Assembly (NCBI GenBank): GCA_951812285.1
Contig: OX638292.1
Location: forward strand, 542,774 to 606,773
From: an uncultured Dehalococcoidia bacterium
GTDB lineage: Bacteria > Chloroflexota > Dehalococcoidia > Lucifugimonadales > UBA1127
DNA length: 64,000 bases
Direction: 5' to 3'
Under the pieces are notes generated by a model. It did no database searches. It was given only the letters and a program-made list of their open reading frames with translations, and was not told the DNA's origin. A program made the translations under genes and the position numbers. Below, piece by piece: positions 15,785 through 23,870 of this stretch. The first letter of the stretch is position 1. Each line of letters opens with the position of its first letter.

Positions 15785-16195
15785 CTAATCCTCCCGGTAG
15801 ACTGCATAGCTCGACGGGGTCTCCCACAGGCGGACCTCCGTCAGGGGCAGGCCGTTCTCCCGCGCCTGCTCGTACACGTGCTTGGCGATGTTCTCGGCCG
15901 TTGGGTTGACGTCGAATAGATACAGGGGCTCGCCCAACTCCGTCAGCGCGGGGATGACCGGGTCGTCGCGGCGGAGGAGCATCTTGTGGTCGAGGTGCTC
16001 GTCGACCCAGCCCTTGACGATGTCGCGGACCTCCGTGAAGTCGCGCACCATGCCGAGGCCGTCGAGGGTATCGGACTCGAGGTCGACCTCGAGCAGGCCG
16101 TTGTGGCCGTGGAGCTGCTTGCACTTACCGTCGTACTCGAGCAGACGGTGGCCGTAGCAAAAGTCGATGGTCTTGGTGATCCTGTGCCGCGCCAT
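15785..16195 (-). CDS. queD: 6-carboxy-5,6,7,8-tetrahydropterin synthase QueD (PTPS family)
   Basis: 136 residues. Zinc ligands His16 (CYGHRL), His29 and His31 (KQLHGHNG) and the catalytic Cys25 of the CxxxHxH motif are present, followed by the LDHKML catalytic His segment and the substrate-binding Glu in VRLWETPSSYA. The Cys upstream of HGH favours QueD over eukaryotic-type PTPS. It converts dihydroneopterin triphosphate to 6-carboxytetrahydropterin. Its TAG stop is followed immediately and in the same frame by queC. The next enzyme, QueE, is not in this window. It is preceded by the pteridine reductase-like gene by eight bases. Confidence 0.93.
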   Translation of the reverse strand: MARHRITKTIDFCYGHRLLEYDGKCKQLHGHNGLLEVDLESDTLDGLGMVRDFTEVRDIVKGWVDEHLDHKMLLRRDDPVIPALTELGEPLYLFDVNPTAENIAKHVYEQARENGLPLTEVRLWETPSSYAVYRED

Positions 16196-16203
16196 GCCGC
16201 CTC

Positions 16204-16968
16204 CTATGCCAGGGGACCCGGGCCCGCCAGATGCCGCCCCGCGTCGACGCGGATGGTCTCGCCGGTGATGGTCTCGCTCTTGAGCAGCGTGATGAGCAGG
16301 TCCGCAATCTCGTCGGCGGACGACTCGCGGCGCAGGGGAGCCTGCGCAACGACATCGTCACGCCACTCCGACTCGGTGATGTCGGCCGGCCGCATTGTCG
16401 GCCCAGGCGCGAGTGCGTTGACGAGGATGCCGTGCGATGCCAACTCTGTGGCAAAAGCCTTCGTCATGAACTGCACGGCTGCCTTGGCCGTGAGGTAGGG
16501 GAGGTATTCGCGGTAGGGCGTCTCGCCGGCGGCCCAGTCGCCGAAGAGGACGACGTGGCCGCGCGTGGGGCCGGCGTTGAGCGCCATGGCGCGAGCCGCG
16601 TGCACCGCGAGGAGGTAGCTCCCCTTGGCTGTGCTCATCGCGTGGTCCCAGGCGACGGAGTCCAGCAACGGCAGCGGCACGCGGGGGAAGTCGGATGCGA
16701 GGTTGACGACGAAACTGAGGTTCCCGAGCTTGGCGACGGCCTGTTCCACCATCGCCTGCACGTCGGCCTCGTGGCTCAGGTCGCCCTGTATGGTAAGCGC
16801 TGTCGATCCTGTGCCTGTCAGGGCATCACGAAGGGCCTCGGCCTCGGACGCGGAGCTCCGGTAGCCGATGGCGAGGTTGATGCCTTCCTGCGCCATGCGG
16901 CGCGCGACCACGGCGCCGACGCGCCGCGCGCCCACGATGAGCGCACCTTTGCCCTGTAGGGTTATCAA
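16204..16968 (-). CDS. Pteridine reductase-like SDR (FolM/PTR1-like)
   Basis: 254 residues. Several features point to the pteridine reductase branch rather than a generic SDR: the cofactor loop is GARRVGAVVARRMAQ with Arg in the NADPH phosphate position, followed by GYRSSASEAEAL and QGDLS. The catalytic Ser is replaced by Asp in VVLFGDWAAG, with Tyr and Lys in YLTAK about 14-18 residues on, as in PTR1 and FolM. The product would reduce dihydropterins. First gene of the folE/queC/queD operon, which supports a pterin role. A TACAAT box lies about 50 bases upstream on the minus strand, without a clear -35. Confidence 0.78.
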   Translation of the reverse strand: MITLQGKGALIVGARRVGAVVARRMAQEGINLAIGYRSSASEAEALRDALTGTGSTALTIQGDLSHEADVQAMVEQAVAKLGNLSFVVNLASDFPRVPLPLLDSVAWDHAMSTAKGSYLLAVHAARAMALNAGPTRGHVVLFGDWAAGETPYREYLPYLTAKAAVQFMTKAFATELASHGILVNALAPGPTMRPADITESEWRDDVVAQAPLRRESSADEIADLLITLLKSETITGETIRVDAGRHLAGPGPLA

Positions 16969-17084
16969 CGGGCATGCTCCAAGGGGGGAGGAGAGTTGTG
17001 GTATGACGGCTGCATTGTAGCATAGGGGGGAACCGTGGGTATGCGACTGCGGCGATTCACCGCCCGCTGGGGGCGCGTCGGGAA

Positions 17085-17309
17085 CTAGCCACTACCCTGC
17101 CGGCCGATGAATGTCTGCCAGTCAAAACCGAGTTGCCGCACGGCAGAACGGATTGTTCCCGGTGGCAGGTCCTTGCCGCCCCAATCCCGCAGAATTGCGA
17201 CCTGCCCCGTTGCATCGTTCAGCCATTTCCGGTGGGAGCCGCCCGACCGCCTCCGTAGTTCCCGGCAGCCAAGATCCACAAACCTGCGCGTGACCTATCG
17301 TGAGGTCAC
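17085..17309 (-). pseudogene. hicA-like mRNA interferase toxin gene with an in-frame amber codon at codon 5
   Basis: Reading from the GTG at 17309, which overlaps the hicB stop as GTGA, gives V-T-S-R-stop and then VTRRFVDLGCRELRRRSGGS. The downstream part contains the HicA hallmarks: GGSHRKW with the catalytic His, GKDLPPGTIRSAVRQLGF and an aromatic end DWQTF. TAG at 17297-17295 would be a single-base change from GAG or CAG. The full frame of 74 sense codons is the normal HicA length, so I regard the amber as a lesion. A shorter product from GTG at 17279 would lack the first helix. Suppression or recoding cannot be excluded. Confidence 0.7.
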
Positions 17310-17572
17310 GCAGCAAAGACCGTCTCAATTGTGAACGGTCCCGCAGCTGGGTTTACGAAGAGTTCCTCCGGCAAGTCCCAGCCCATTTCTTCATAGACTT
17401 CAAGGACAGCTTGCCAAGCGTCCTGCACGTTTGCCAGCACTTCATCAAGCGTATCGCCGCCGGTGTGCAGCTCCGGCAACAGCGGCGAGGTCACGGCGTA
17501 GCCGCCACCCGGTTGTGGCTCCAGAATCAGGGGCAACCGGACGGCGCGATCCGGTTGGTCTGCAGTTGCCAT
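17306..17572 (-). CDS. hicB: HicB-family antitoxin
   Basis: 88 residues. The partial RNase-H-like HicB fold is clear: LPLILEPQPGGGYAVTSPLL, PELHTGGDTLDEVLANVQDA and a helix ending near residue 62. It would bind and neutralise HicA; no extra DNA-binding domain is obvious, so autoregulation would depend on the complex. It lies upstream of the defective hicA with a four-base overlap (GTGA), the hicBA order. The frame is open 69 codons further upstream without homologous character; the ATG at 17572 fits the family start. A close relative occurs at 61342. Confidence 0.85.
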   Translation of the reverse strand: MATADQPDRAVRLPLILEPQPGGGYAVTSPLLPELHTGGDTLDEVLANVQDAWQAVLEVYEEMGWDLPEELFVNPAAGPFTIETVFAA

Positions 17573-17809
17573 GGCTGGACTTACCCTTCCCTTGACAGTC
17601 TTGAACAAAGCCCCGTGATAGCTTTGATGGCATACGTGTACACTACTGCTGAGAGCAGGTGCGGCAGGGTGCCGCGTCAAGTGCCATTGGAGACTGCACC
17701 GAGGTGTTGTGGCTTCACCCCAGTCCAACGAAAGGGGACCTTCCGGCAATCCGGCCTGGAGCCGGAAGGCAAGCCACAAACGCGTTACCCCAAGAGAGAG
17801 ACTACGAGA

Positions 17810-18574
17810 ATGACTGACCTCCCCGTCCCGTCCTACATGGAGTTCTTTGGCGATGACTACCTTGGCGCGTACAGGGAGACCATCTCCCCCGAGAACGCCA
17901 TGGTGGAGTCAGCATTCGTGCACCGCGTGCTGCAGCTTGCGCGCGACGCAGAGGTGCTCGACCTTTGCTGCGGGCATGGGCGGCACGCGGTCATCCTCGC
18001 GCTTACGGGGTTGCGGGTGACGGGCCTCGACCTGAGCGACGTGTACCTGGAGCGCGCGGCGGCGCTCGCGGCGGGCGTTGGCGTCGAGCTGCCCCTGGTG
18101 CGCAGCGACATGCGGGAGATCCCGTTCGAGGGCCGGTTCGACGCGGTCATCAACCTGTTCACCTCTTTCGGCTACCTGAACTCCGACGAGGAGGACATGA
18201 AGGTGCTCCACCAAGTCGTCAAGGCGCTCAAGCCGGGCGGCCAGTTCCTCATCGACCTCATCAACCGCGAGTGGGTCGTCTCCAACTACGTTCGCGACGA
18301 ACGCAAGGAGGCGCCCAACGGCACGGTCTACCAGGAGCGGCGCGAGATCGACCTGCTCACCAGCCGCATCAACAACAGCTTCTGGGTGACGGCCCCTGAC
18401 GGCACGGTCCACCACACCGACGGGCTCACCATCCGGCTGTACTCGCTGACGGAGCTGGTGCGAATGCTGGAATCGGCGGGGCTGGTCTACCGCACCGTGT
18501 ATGGCGGTTACGAATTGGAACGTTACGGCGTCGAAACTCGTCGTATGATTGTGGTGGCTGACAAGCCGCTGTAG
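17810..18574 (+). CDS. Class I SAM-dependent methyltransferase
   Basis: 254 residues. SAM-binding motif I is VLDLCCGHGRHAVILA, followed by VTGLDLSDVYLERAA (motif II acidic residue), SDMREIPFEGRFDAVINLF and LKPGGQFLIDLI. The C-terminal half is beta-rich. The motif I form 'CCGHGRH' is common in small-molecule methyltransferases near tellurite-resistance-like and ubiquinone-type enzymes, so the substrate is open. The open frame extends far upstream, but the ATG at 17810 is preceded by AGAGAGACTACGAG and begins the conserved region. Transcribed away from hicB across a 237-base gap with no recognised element. Confidence 0.88.
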   Translation: MTDLPVPSYMEFFGDDYLGAYRETISPENAMVESAFVHRVLQLARDAEVLDLCCGHGRHAVILALTGLRVTGLDLSDVYLERAAALAAGVGVELPLVRSDMREIPFEGRFDAVINLFTSFGYLNSDEEDMKVLHQVVKALKPGGQFLIDLINREWVVSNYVRDERKEAPNGTVYQERREIDLLTSRINNSFWVTAPDGTVHHTDGLTIRLYSLTELVRMLESAGLVYRTVYGGYELERYGVETRRMIVVADKPL

Positions 18575-18647
18575 GGGACGACGCCATGCGCCGGCCGCGC
18601 AAAGGCGCCCGGTTGCGGAAAACGCAACTTCGTAGGCGTCTTCCCGT

Positions 18648-18676
18648 TTGACACGTAGTACGAACAGGTATTAAAT
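18648..18676 (+). promoter_or_regulatory. Candidate sigma70-type promoter of the ABC exporter operon
   Basis: TTGACA (18648-18653), a 17-base spacer and TTAAAT (18671-18676). The -10 box ends 12 bases before the ATG at 18689, so the mRNA would have only a handful of leader bases, and no Shine-Dalgarno sequence precedes that ATG. Confidence 0.6.
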
Positions 18677-18688
18677 TTACATATTGTC

Positions 18689-20515
18689 ATGCCTACAATC
18701 ATTCGCATCGTTGGCCTGGTCCTCAAGAAATACAAGCGCCGTCTCACCATGGGGTATATCTCTGTGTTCGGCGCGGCGTTGGTGGCGCTGGCGGTCCCGC
18801 GCATCCTCGGCGAAAGCGTCGACAGCGTTCTCAGGTCCGGTGAACGCAACGTTGAAGCCCTTTGGCTGCTGGCGCTTGCGTTGCTGCTCGCCGGCGCGGC
18901 GAGGGGTATCTTCGCCTTCGGACAGACCTACTTTGCGGAGTCCACGTCGCAGAAGGTGGCATACGATATCCGCAACAGCTTCTACAACAAGCTGCAACAC
19001 CTGAGCTTTGCCTTCCACGACAAGCAGAACACCGGCGACCTGATGTCGCGCGCCACCGCCGACGTAGAGGGCGTGCGCATGTTCGTGAACATGGGCGCCG
19101 TCCGGTTCGGCTTCGTCGTCGCGATGATCGTCGGCATTGCCGTCGCCATGTTTATGACGGACGTGACGCTCGCGCTGGTGAGCCTCGCCTTCGTGCCCCC
19201 GCTGGGATGGCGCGCAATCGACACGAGCAGGGGCCTGCGCCGGAAGTGGATGGAGGTCCAGCGGCTGACGGGCGAGATGGTCACGACGATGCAGGAGAAC
19301 CTCTCCGGCATGCGCGTGGTCAAGGCCTTCTCCGCGGAGAAGTACGAGCAGCAGAAGTTCGAGGAGCGCGCGATTCTGGTGCGAGAGGCAACCTACATCG
19401 CTCAGCGGGTATGGGCCAGGAACTTCAGCGTGATGAACTTCTTCTTCCTGGGCGCGCTGGCAGCCATCCTCTACGTGGGCGGGAACCAGGTCGTCGACGG
19501 CCGCGTTGTGGACCCGTTCACCGGGGAGGCGCGATACACGGGGCTGACGCCCGGCGAACTGACGGCGTTCATCTTCTACATGGGTCTGCTGACCATGCCC
19601 GTACGCATGATGGGGTGGATGGTCAACAGCTTCTCGCGCGCAATCTCCTCCGGGCAGCGGCTGTTCCAGATCCTCGATTGGGAGTCGCCGGTGTACGAGA
19701 AGCCGGACGCGATGGAACTGGGCCGCGTCAGGGGCGCAATCGAGTACAAGAACGTGTCGTTGTCCTACGAGGGCGACGCCCACGCCCTCGAAGAAATCAA
19801 CGTGTCGATCGCCGCGGGCCAGATCGTGGCGCTGGTCGGCCGGCCGGGCAGCGGCAAGACGACCTTCGCGCACCTGCTGCCGCGGTTCTACGACCCCACC
19901 GGGGGCGAGATTACCATCGACGGAATAGACATCAGGGAGGCGACGCTGGAGTCGCTGCGGCGCAATATCGGCATCGTGCAGCAGGACGTGTTCATCCACA
20001 CGGCGACCATCGCGGAGAACATCGCGTACGGCAGAGGCGACGCCTCCGAGGGGGACATCCGCGAGGTGGCGTCGGTCGCGCAGCTGCACGAATTCATTTC
20101 GGGCCTGCCGGACCAGTATGACACCATCGTCGGCGAGCGCGGAGGCGGCCTGTCGGGCGGGCAGAAGCAGCGGCTCTCCATTGCCCGCACCATCCTGATG
20201 AACCCGCCCGTGCTCGTCCTGGACGACTCCACCTCCAGCGTTGACGCGCACACGGAGCACCTGGTGCAGGAGGGGCTGGAGGAGATCATGAGCGGCCGCA
20301 CCACCATCGTGGTGACGAACCGGCTCAGCGCAATCCGCAACGCCGACTTCATCCTTGTCTTCCGCGACGGCAGCATCGTGCAGCGGGGGACGCATGAGGA
20401 GTTGCTGGCCAAGGGCGGCGAGTACCTCAGCCTTTACGAGTCGCAGCTCAAGCCCATGGAAGAGGCGGCGCTGCAGGAAGTCCAGCTGGCAGGCGAATTG
20501 GAGGGCTCGGATTGA
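18689..20515 (+). CDS. ABC exporter half-transporter, degenerate-site subunit
   Basis: 608 residues: six-helix membrane domain (about 15-320) and a C-terminal nucleotide-binding domain. Walker A is GRPGSGKTT, the signature is LSGGQKQRLS, and Walker B is VLVLDDSTSSVD, where the catalytic Glu is Asp. The H-loop His is Asn (VVTNRLSAI). These substitutions are typical of the non-catalytic half of heterodimeric exporters such as TM287/288 or BmrCD. The partner is the next gene, whose TTG start overlaps this gene's stop. The substrate may be a lipid, peptide or drug. See the promoter entry for probable leaderless expression. Confidence 0.92.
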   Translation: MPTIIRIVGLVLKKYKRRLTMGYISVFGAALVALAVPRILGESVDSVLRSGERNVEALWLLALALLLAGAARGIFAFGQTYFAESTSQKVAYDIRNSFYNKLQHLSFAFHDKQNTGDLMSRATADVEGVRMFVNMGAVRFGFVVAMIVGIAVAMFMTDVTLALVSLAFVPPLGWRAIDTSRGLRRKWMEVQRLTGEMVTTMQENLSGMRVVKAFSAEKYEQQKFEERAILVREATYIAQRVWARNFSVMNFFFLGALAAILYVGGNQVVDGRVVDPFTGEARYTGLTPGELTAFIFYMGLLTMPVRMMGWMVNSFSRAISSGQRLFQILDWESPVYEKPDAMELGRVRGAIEYKNVSLSYEGDAHALEEINVSIAAGQIVALVGRPGSGKTTFAHLLPRFYDPTGGEITIDGIDIREATLESLRRNIGIVQQDVFIHTATIAENIAYGRGDASEGDIREVASVAQLHEFISGLPDQYDTIVGERGGGLSGGQKQRLSIARTILMNPPVLVLDDSTSSVDAHTEHLVQEGLEEIMSGRTTIVVTNRLSAIRNADFILVFRDGSIVQRGTHEELLAKGGEYLSLYESQLKPMEEAALQEVQLAGELEGSD

Positions 20516-22386
20516 CGACCAGGGTTAGCGGCTACGGGCACCTGGGGCGATCGGCGCTTGACGACGTGCTCATGGGCAACCTGTATGACCACGGCGTGGT
20601 CATGCGCCTTGCCAAGTACGCGCTGCCCTACAAGTTCTGGGTAGCGACGTCCTTCATCGGCATGGCCGGCCACATCGTCACGATGGTGATGCAGCCCCTC
20701 ATCATTGGCTGGGCCATCAACAACTTCGTCGACGGAGTCACCGGGGCGGAAGCCGCCTGGGGCAACCTCGAGATTGCCGCTATCCTCTTCATCATCAACG
20801 TGCTGTTCAACATGTTGTTCAACTTCATGCAATTGGTGTCCCTGGCCCGCTTGACGGTGAACGTGCTGCATGACCTGCGGACCTCGATGTTCGAGCACCT
20901 GCAGAACCAGGCCACATCGTTCTACGACCGCAACGAGGTCGGCCGCATCATGTCGCGCATCCAGAACGACGTCTTCCAGCTCCAGGAATTCATGGACGTC
21001 GGCATCACCACCATTGGCGACATCATGATGCTGCTGTTCATCGCGGGCACAATGATCTACCTGGACCCGCTGCTGGGCATCGTGACGCTCTCGGTCATCC
21101 CGTTCCTGGGCGCCGTCCTCATCTTCTGGCAGAAGAAATCGCGCCCCACGTTCCTTGGCGTGCGTGTGGCCATTTCGGCGGTGAACGGGAATCTGCAGGA
21201 GAACGTCTCCGGCGTGCGGGTGACGCAGAGCACCAACCGGCAGGACAAGAACCTCACCAACTTCAACACCCTGAACCAGACGCACCTTAACCGGACCATT
21301 CGTGCGTCCTTCCTCTCCGCCTCGCTCATGCCGGTGGTGGAGACGCTGACGGTCGTGTCGATGGGGCTCGTGGTGGTGGTCGGCGGCGTACGCGTCTTCG
21401 ACGGCGCGCTCGAGATCGGATTCCTCGTCGCCTTCCTCATCTACGTGCAGCGGTTCTTCGAACCAATCCGGACGCTGACGCTGCAGTACACGATGTTCCA
21501 GCGGGCCATGGCTTCCGGCGCACGCATCTTCGAGATGCTGGACATCTCGCCGGAGATGAAGGACAAGCCGGACGCCCATACGCTGCCGCCGATCAGGGGC
21601 GAGATCGTCTTTGACGACGTCTGCTTTGGCTACACGTCCGAGGAGCAGGTGCTCCACAACATCAACCTGACCATTCAGCCCGGGCAGAACGTGGCCCTCG
21701 TGGGCCTGACGGGAGCCGGGAAGACGAGTCTCGTGGCGCTGATGCACCGCTTCTACGACGTTACCGGCGGCTCCATTCGCGTCGACGGCTACGACGTGCG
21801 TGACGTCACACGGGAGAGCCTGGCCGGTCAGATGAGCATGGTGCTGCAGGAGCCGTACCTCTACTCGATGAGCATCCGGGACAACATCCGCTACGCCCAC
21901 ACGGAGGCCACCCACGAGCAAGTGGAGGCTGCCGCCCGGGCCGTCGGCGCGCACGAGTTCATCATGGAGCTCGAACACGGCTACGACTCGATGCTGCAGC
22001 AGCGCGGCAACAACCTCAGCATGGGCCAGCGACAACTCATCAGCTTCGCCAGGGCCGTGGTCGCCGACCCGCGCATCATCGTGCTGGACGAGGCGACCGC
22101 CAACATCGACTCTCGGACGGAGAAGATTATCCAGGAGAGCCTGAAGGCTGTGCTGCGGGGCCGCACGTCGGTGGTCATCGCGCACCGGTTGTCGACCATC
22201 ACGAGCGCCGACGTCATCGTCGTGCTCGACCACGGGCACATCATCGAGACCGGCAACCACCGGGAGCTGCTGGACAAGGGCGGCCTGTACGCGGCCCTCT
22301 ACGCGATGAACTTCGGCGAGCCGATCACGACACACTCCAACGGCTCCGATGATGTCCTGTCCATGCTGGGGCGCGTGGACATCTAG
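20512..22386 (+). CDS. ABC exporter half-transporter, catalytic subunit
   Basis: 624 residues with membrane domain (about 40-345) and ATPase domain. Walker A is GLTGAGKTS, Walker B IIVLDEATANID keeps the catalytic Glu, and the H-loop is VVIAHRLSTI. The signature is LSMGQRQLIS, deviating at the third position from LSGGQ. In a heterodimer this altered signature would face the degenerate Walker motifs of the upstream subunit, leaving one canonical and one degenerate site. The TTG start overlaps the preceding stop (TTGA), so the two are translationally coupled. Confidence 0.92.
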   Translation: MTTRVSGYGHLGRSALDDVLMGNLYDHGVVMRLAKYALPYKFWVATSFIGMAGHIVTMVMQPLIIGWAINNFVDGVTGAEAAWGNLEIAAILFIINVLFNMLFNFMQLVSLARLTVNVLHDLRTSMFEHLQNQATSFYDRNEVGRIMSRIQNDVFQLQEFMDVGITTIGDIMMLLFIAGTMIYLDPLLGIVTLSVIPFLGAVLIFWQKKSRPTFLGVRVAISAVNGNLQENVSGVRVTQSTNRQDKNLTNFNTLNQTHLNRTIRASFLSASLMPVVETLTVVSMGLVVVVGGVRVFDGALEIGFLVAFLIYVQRFFEPIRTLTLQYTMFQRAMASGARIFEMLDISPEMKDKPDAHTLPPIRGEIVFDDVCFGYTSEEQVLHNINLTIQPGQNVALVGLTGAGKTSLVALMHRFYDVTGGSIRVDGYDVRDVTRESLAGQMSMVLQEPYLYSMSIRDNIRYAHTEATHEQVEAAARAVGAHEFIMELEHGYDSMLQQRGNNLSMGQRQLISFARAVVADPRIIVLDEATANIDSRTEKIIQESLKAVLRGRTSVVIAHRLSTITSADVIVVLDHGHIIETGNHRELLDKGGLYAALYAMNFGEPITTHSNGSDDVLSMLGRVDI

Positions 22387-22484
22387 CGCTCGCCGCCTCG
22401 CCGACGGATAATCGGGTCACCCGCAGGGGCAGCGACGGCAGGGCGGCTTCCCGCCTCCGGGAGGCCGCGGGTAGAGGAGGCGTC

Positions 22485-22868
22485 ATGAGCACAGAGCAGC
22501 ACACCGACCCACGTCCCCCCGTCTGGATCGGCCACGTCCGGATGAACACCAACGCCCTCGCGGAGTCCATCGCGGCCATGCTGGACATCGGGATGCGGCC
22601 CATCGTGCAGGGCGATGCCATGGCCGTGCTGGAGATGCGCGGCGGTACGCACATCGTGCTCCGGCAGGACGAGGGCGCGGGGGACGCTGACGCTGAGTTC
22701 GACCTGATGGTGGAGGACGTCGACGCGACCCACGCCGAGTACAGCGCCAAGGGGCTCAACGTGTCGGAGATCAGCCGCGGCCGCATCCACGACTCCTTTA
22801 CGCTGACGGAGCCCGGCGGTAACCGCATCACCGTCAACTCCACGCACGTCTCGGACCAGCCGGTCTAG
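22485..22868 (+). CDS. VOC-superfamily (glyoxalase/bleomycin-resistance-like) protein
   Basis: 127 residues, one VOC module. IGHVRMNTNALAESIAAML begins the first beta-alpha-beta unit, and the second half has EFDLMVEDVDATHAEYSAKG followed by FTLTEPGGNRITVNSTH. Metal ligands are uncertain: His in IGHVR is present, but the usual terminal Glu is replaced by Thr in NRITVN. The enzyme role is therefore open. The ATG is preceded by TAGAGGAGGCGTC. A strong hairpin about 50 bases after the stop probably ends its transcript. Confidence 0.8.
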   Translation: MSTEQHTDPRPPVWIGHVRMNTNALAESIAAMLDIGMRPIVQGDAMAVLEMRGGTHIVLRQDEGAGDADAEFDLMVEDVDATHAEYSAKGLNVSEISRGRIHDSFTLTEPGGNRITVNSTHVSDQPV

Positions 22869-22918
22869 CCCATAATTCGGCCTGCTGAGGCCGCCAGCAA
22901 TCGAGGTGTGTCCGCTAT

Positions 22919-22944
22919 GCCCCCCTTCCCCAATGGAGGGGGGC
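22919..22944 (+). terminator. Hairpin terminator after the VOC gene
   Basis: GCCCCCCTTC (22919-22928) pairs with GGAGGGGGGC (22935-22944) across a six-base loop, with one G-U pair, followed by TTTGT. The structure ends 36 bases before the next ATG, so an attenuator role for the following gene is also possible. Confidence 0.6.
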
Positions 22945-22980
22945 TTTGTATGCTCTGGGAAAATCGACGAGGGGGAAGGT

Positions 22981-23412
22981 ATGGCTAAGCTTCTGGTGAT
23001 CCACGGCGCCGGTATGAACATGCGGGGCAAGGTGGACGTCGAGACGTTCGGGCCCATGACGCTGCCGGAATACGACGAGAAAATCGGGGAATTCGCGAGG
23101 GAGCTCGAGGTGGAGGCGCGCTGCTTCCACTCGAACATCGAGGGCGAGGTGGCCAACGCCATCTACGAGGCCCACGGCGACGGCACGAACGCCATCCTCA
23201 TCAACCCGGCGGGCTGGACGCGTGACGCTAACATCCTTGTCTCGGCGATGCGGCAGGTGCGCCTGCCTGCCGTCGAGGTGCACATGACGAACCCAACGGC
23301 GCGGGGCGGCAATTCCGTGGTGCTGCCGGTATGCAGGAGCTCGGTCTACGGCTTCGGCATCTACGGGTACTACATGGCGATGAAGGGCGTGCTGGAGACG
23401 TACGGGTTGTAG
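22981..23412 (+). CDS. Divergent type II 3-dehydroquinate dehydratase-like protein (AroQ paralogue)
   Basis: 143 residues, AroQ length and fold: LLVIHGAGMNMRGKV, CFHSNIEGEVANAIYEA, AILINPAGWTRDANILVSAM, VEVHMTNPTARG and YGFGIYGYYMAMKGVLE align with the flavodoxin-like dodecameric enzyme. The His of EVH and the Arg of the mobile loop are kept, but the loop Tyr of the 'YG' segment is Phe (VETFG), the NPGAYTHTS loop has lost its His (NPAGWTRDA) and SN is TN. Activity on 3-dehydroquinate is therefore doubtful. The ATG has GAGGGGGAAGGT before it. Confidence 0.78.
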   Translation: MAKLLVIHGAGMNMRGKVDVETFGPMTLPEYDEKIGEFARELEVEARCFHSNIEGEVANAIYEAHGDGTNAILINPAGWTRDANILVSAMRQVRLPAVEVHMTNPTARGGNSVVLPVCRSSVYGFGIYGYYMAMKGVLETYGL

Positions 23413-23870
23413 GCGTTGTCCAGGCATTCCGGCGGGGGCATCGGCCAAGGCAGGCTCCGGGTTCGTCTTGGAAATGGCTGAGGATTTCCGCACGTTCCCA
23501 CTGTAAGATCCGGCAAGTCAAGCGCCATGCGGGAATCCGTTTGCATAGCTGTCACCAGCCATGGAAACCGTTGCAACTCTTGACAAAGGTTTACTGGCAC
23601 CACTGATTCATGTACACTGCGCTCCGCATTTCATTTCGGAGCTTTTCGCTCTGGCAGTATCAGGGTCGGCTTGGATTCAGCACGTTCAAACACGCTGACA
23701 CGCTTGGGCCTCGCCGCCGTAACCGCGTAGCCGGTCACCGGCGCCAGAGGCAATACTTCCGTCGGCCCTGCTCCTGCCCGCGTGAATAAACGTGGTGGGG
23801 GTACGATATCGACGGCCGCTCAACAGCATTCAATGCTGCCAACCATATCCGGCCGACCAGCCAACAGGAA
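23413..23870. other. Gene-free interval upstream of the betaine transport operon
   Basis: 458 bases with no supported gene. On the plus strand TTTACT (23590-23595) and TACACT (23613-23618) have 17-base spacing and could be a weak promoter. TTGACA at 23580-23585 lacks a -10 box at usable distance. I recognise no riboswitch or structured RNA. Confidence 0.35.

Noticed and set aside
18677..22335. Two long minus-strand frames (572 and 633 codons) opposite the ABC exporter genes
   Set aside because: They are antisense shadows rich in His, Arg, Val and Asp with no domain; the plus-strand genes have full ABC motifs.
23440..23480. Possible tRNA because of a GGGTTCG stretch
   Set aside because: No acceptor stem or anticodon arm can be formed around it.
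23580..23618. TTGACA with downstream TACACT as a consensus promoter for proV
   Set aside because: The two boxes are 27 bases apart, too far for sigma70; only a weaker TTTACT-17-TACACT alternative remains.
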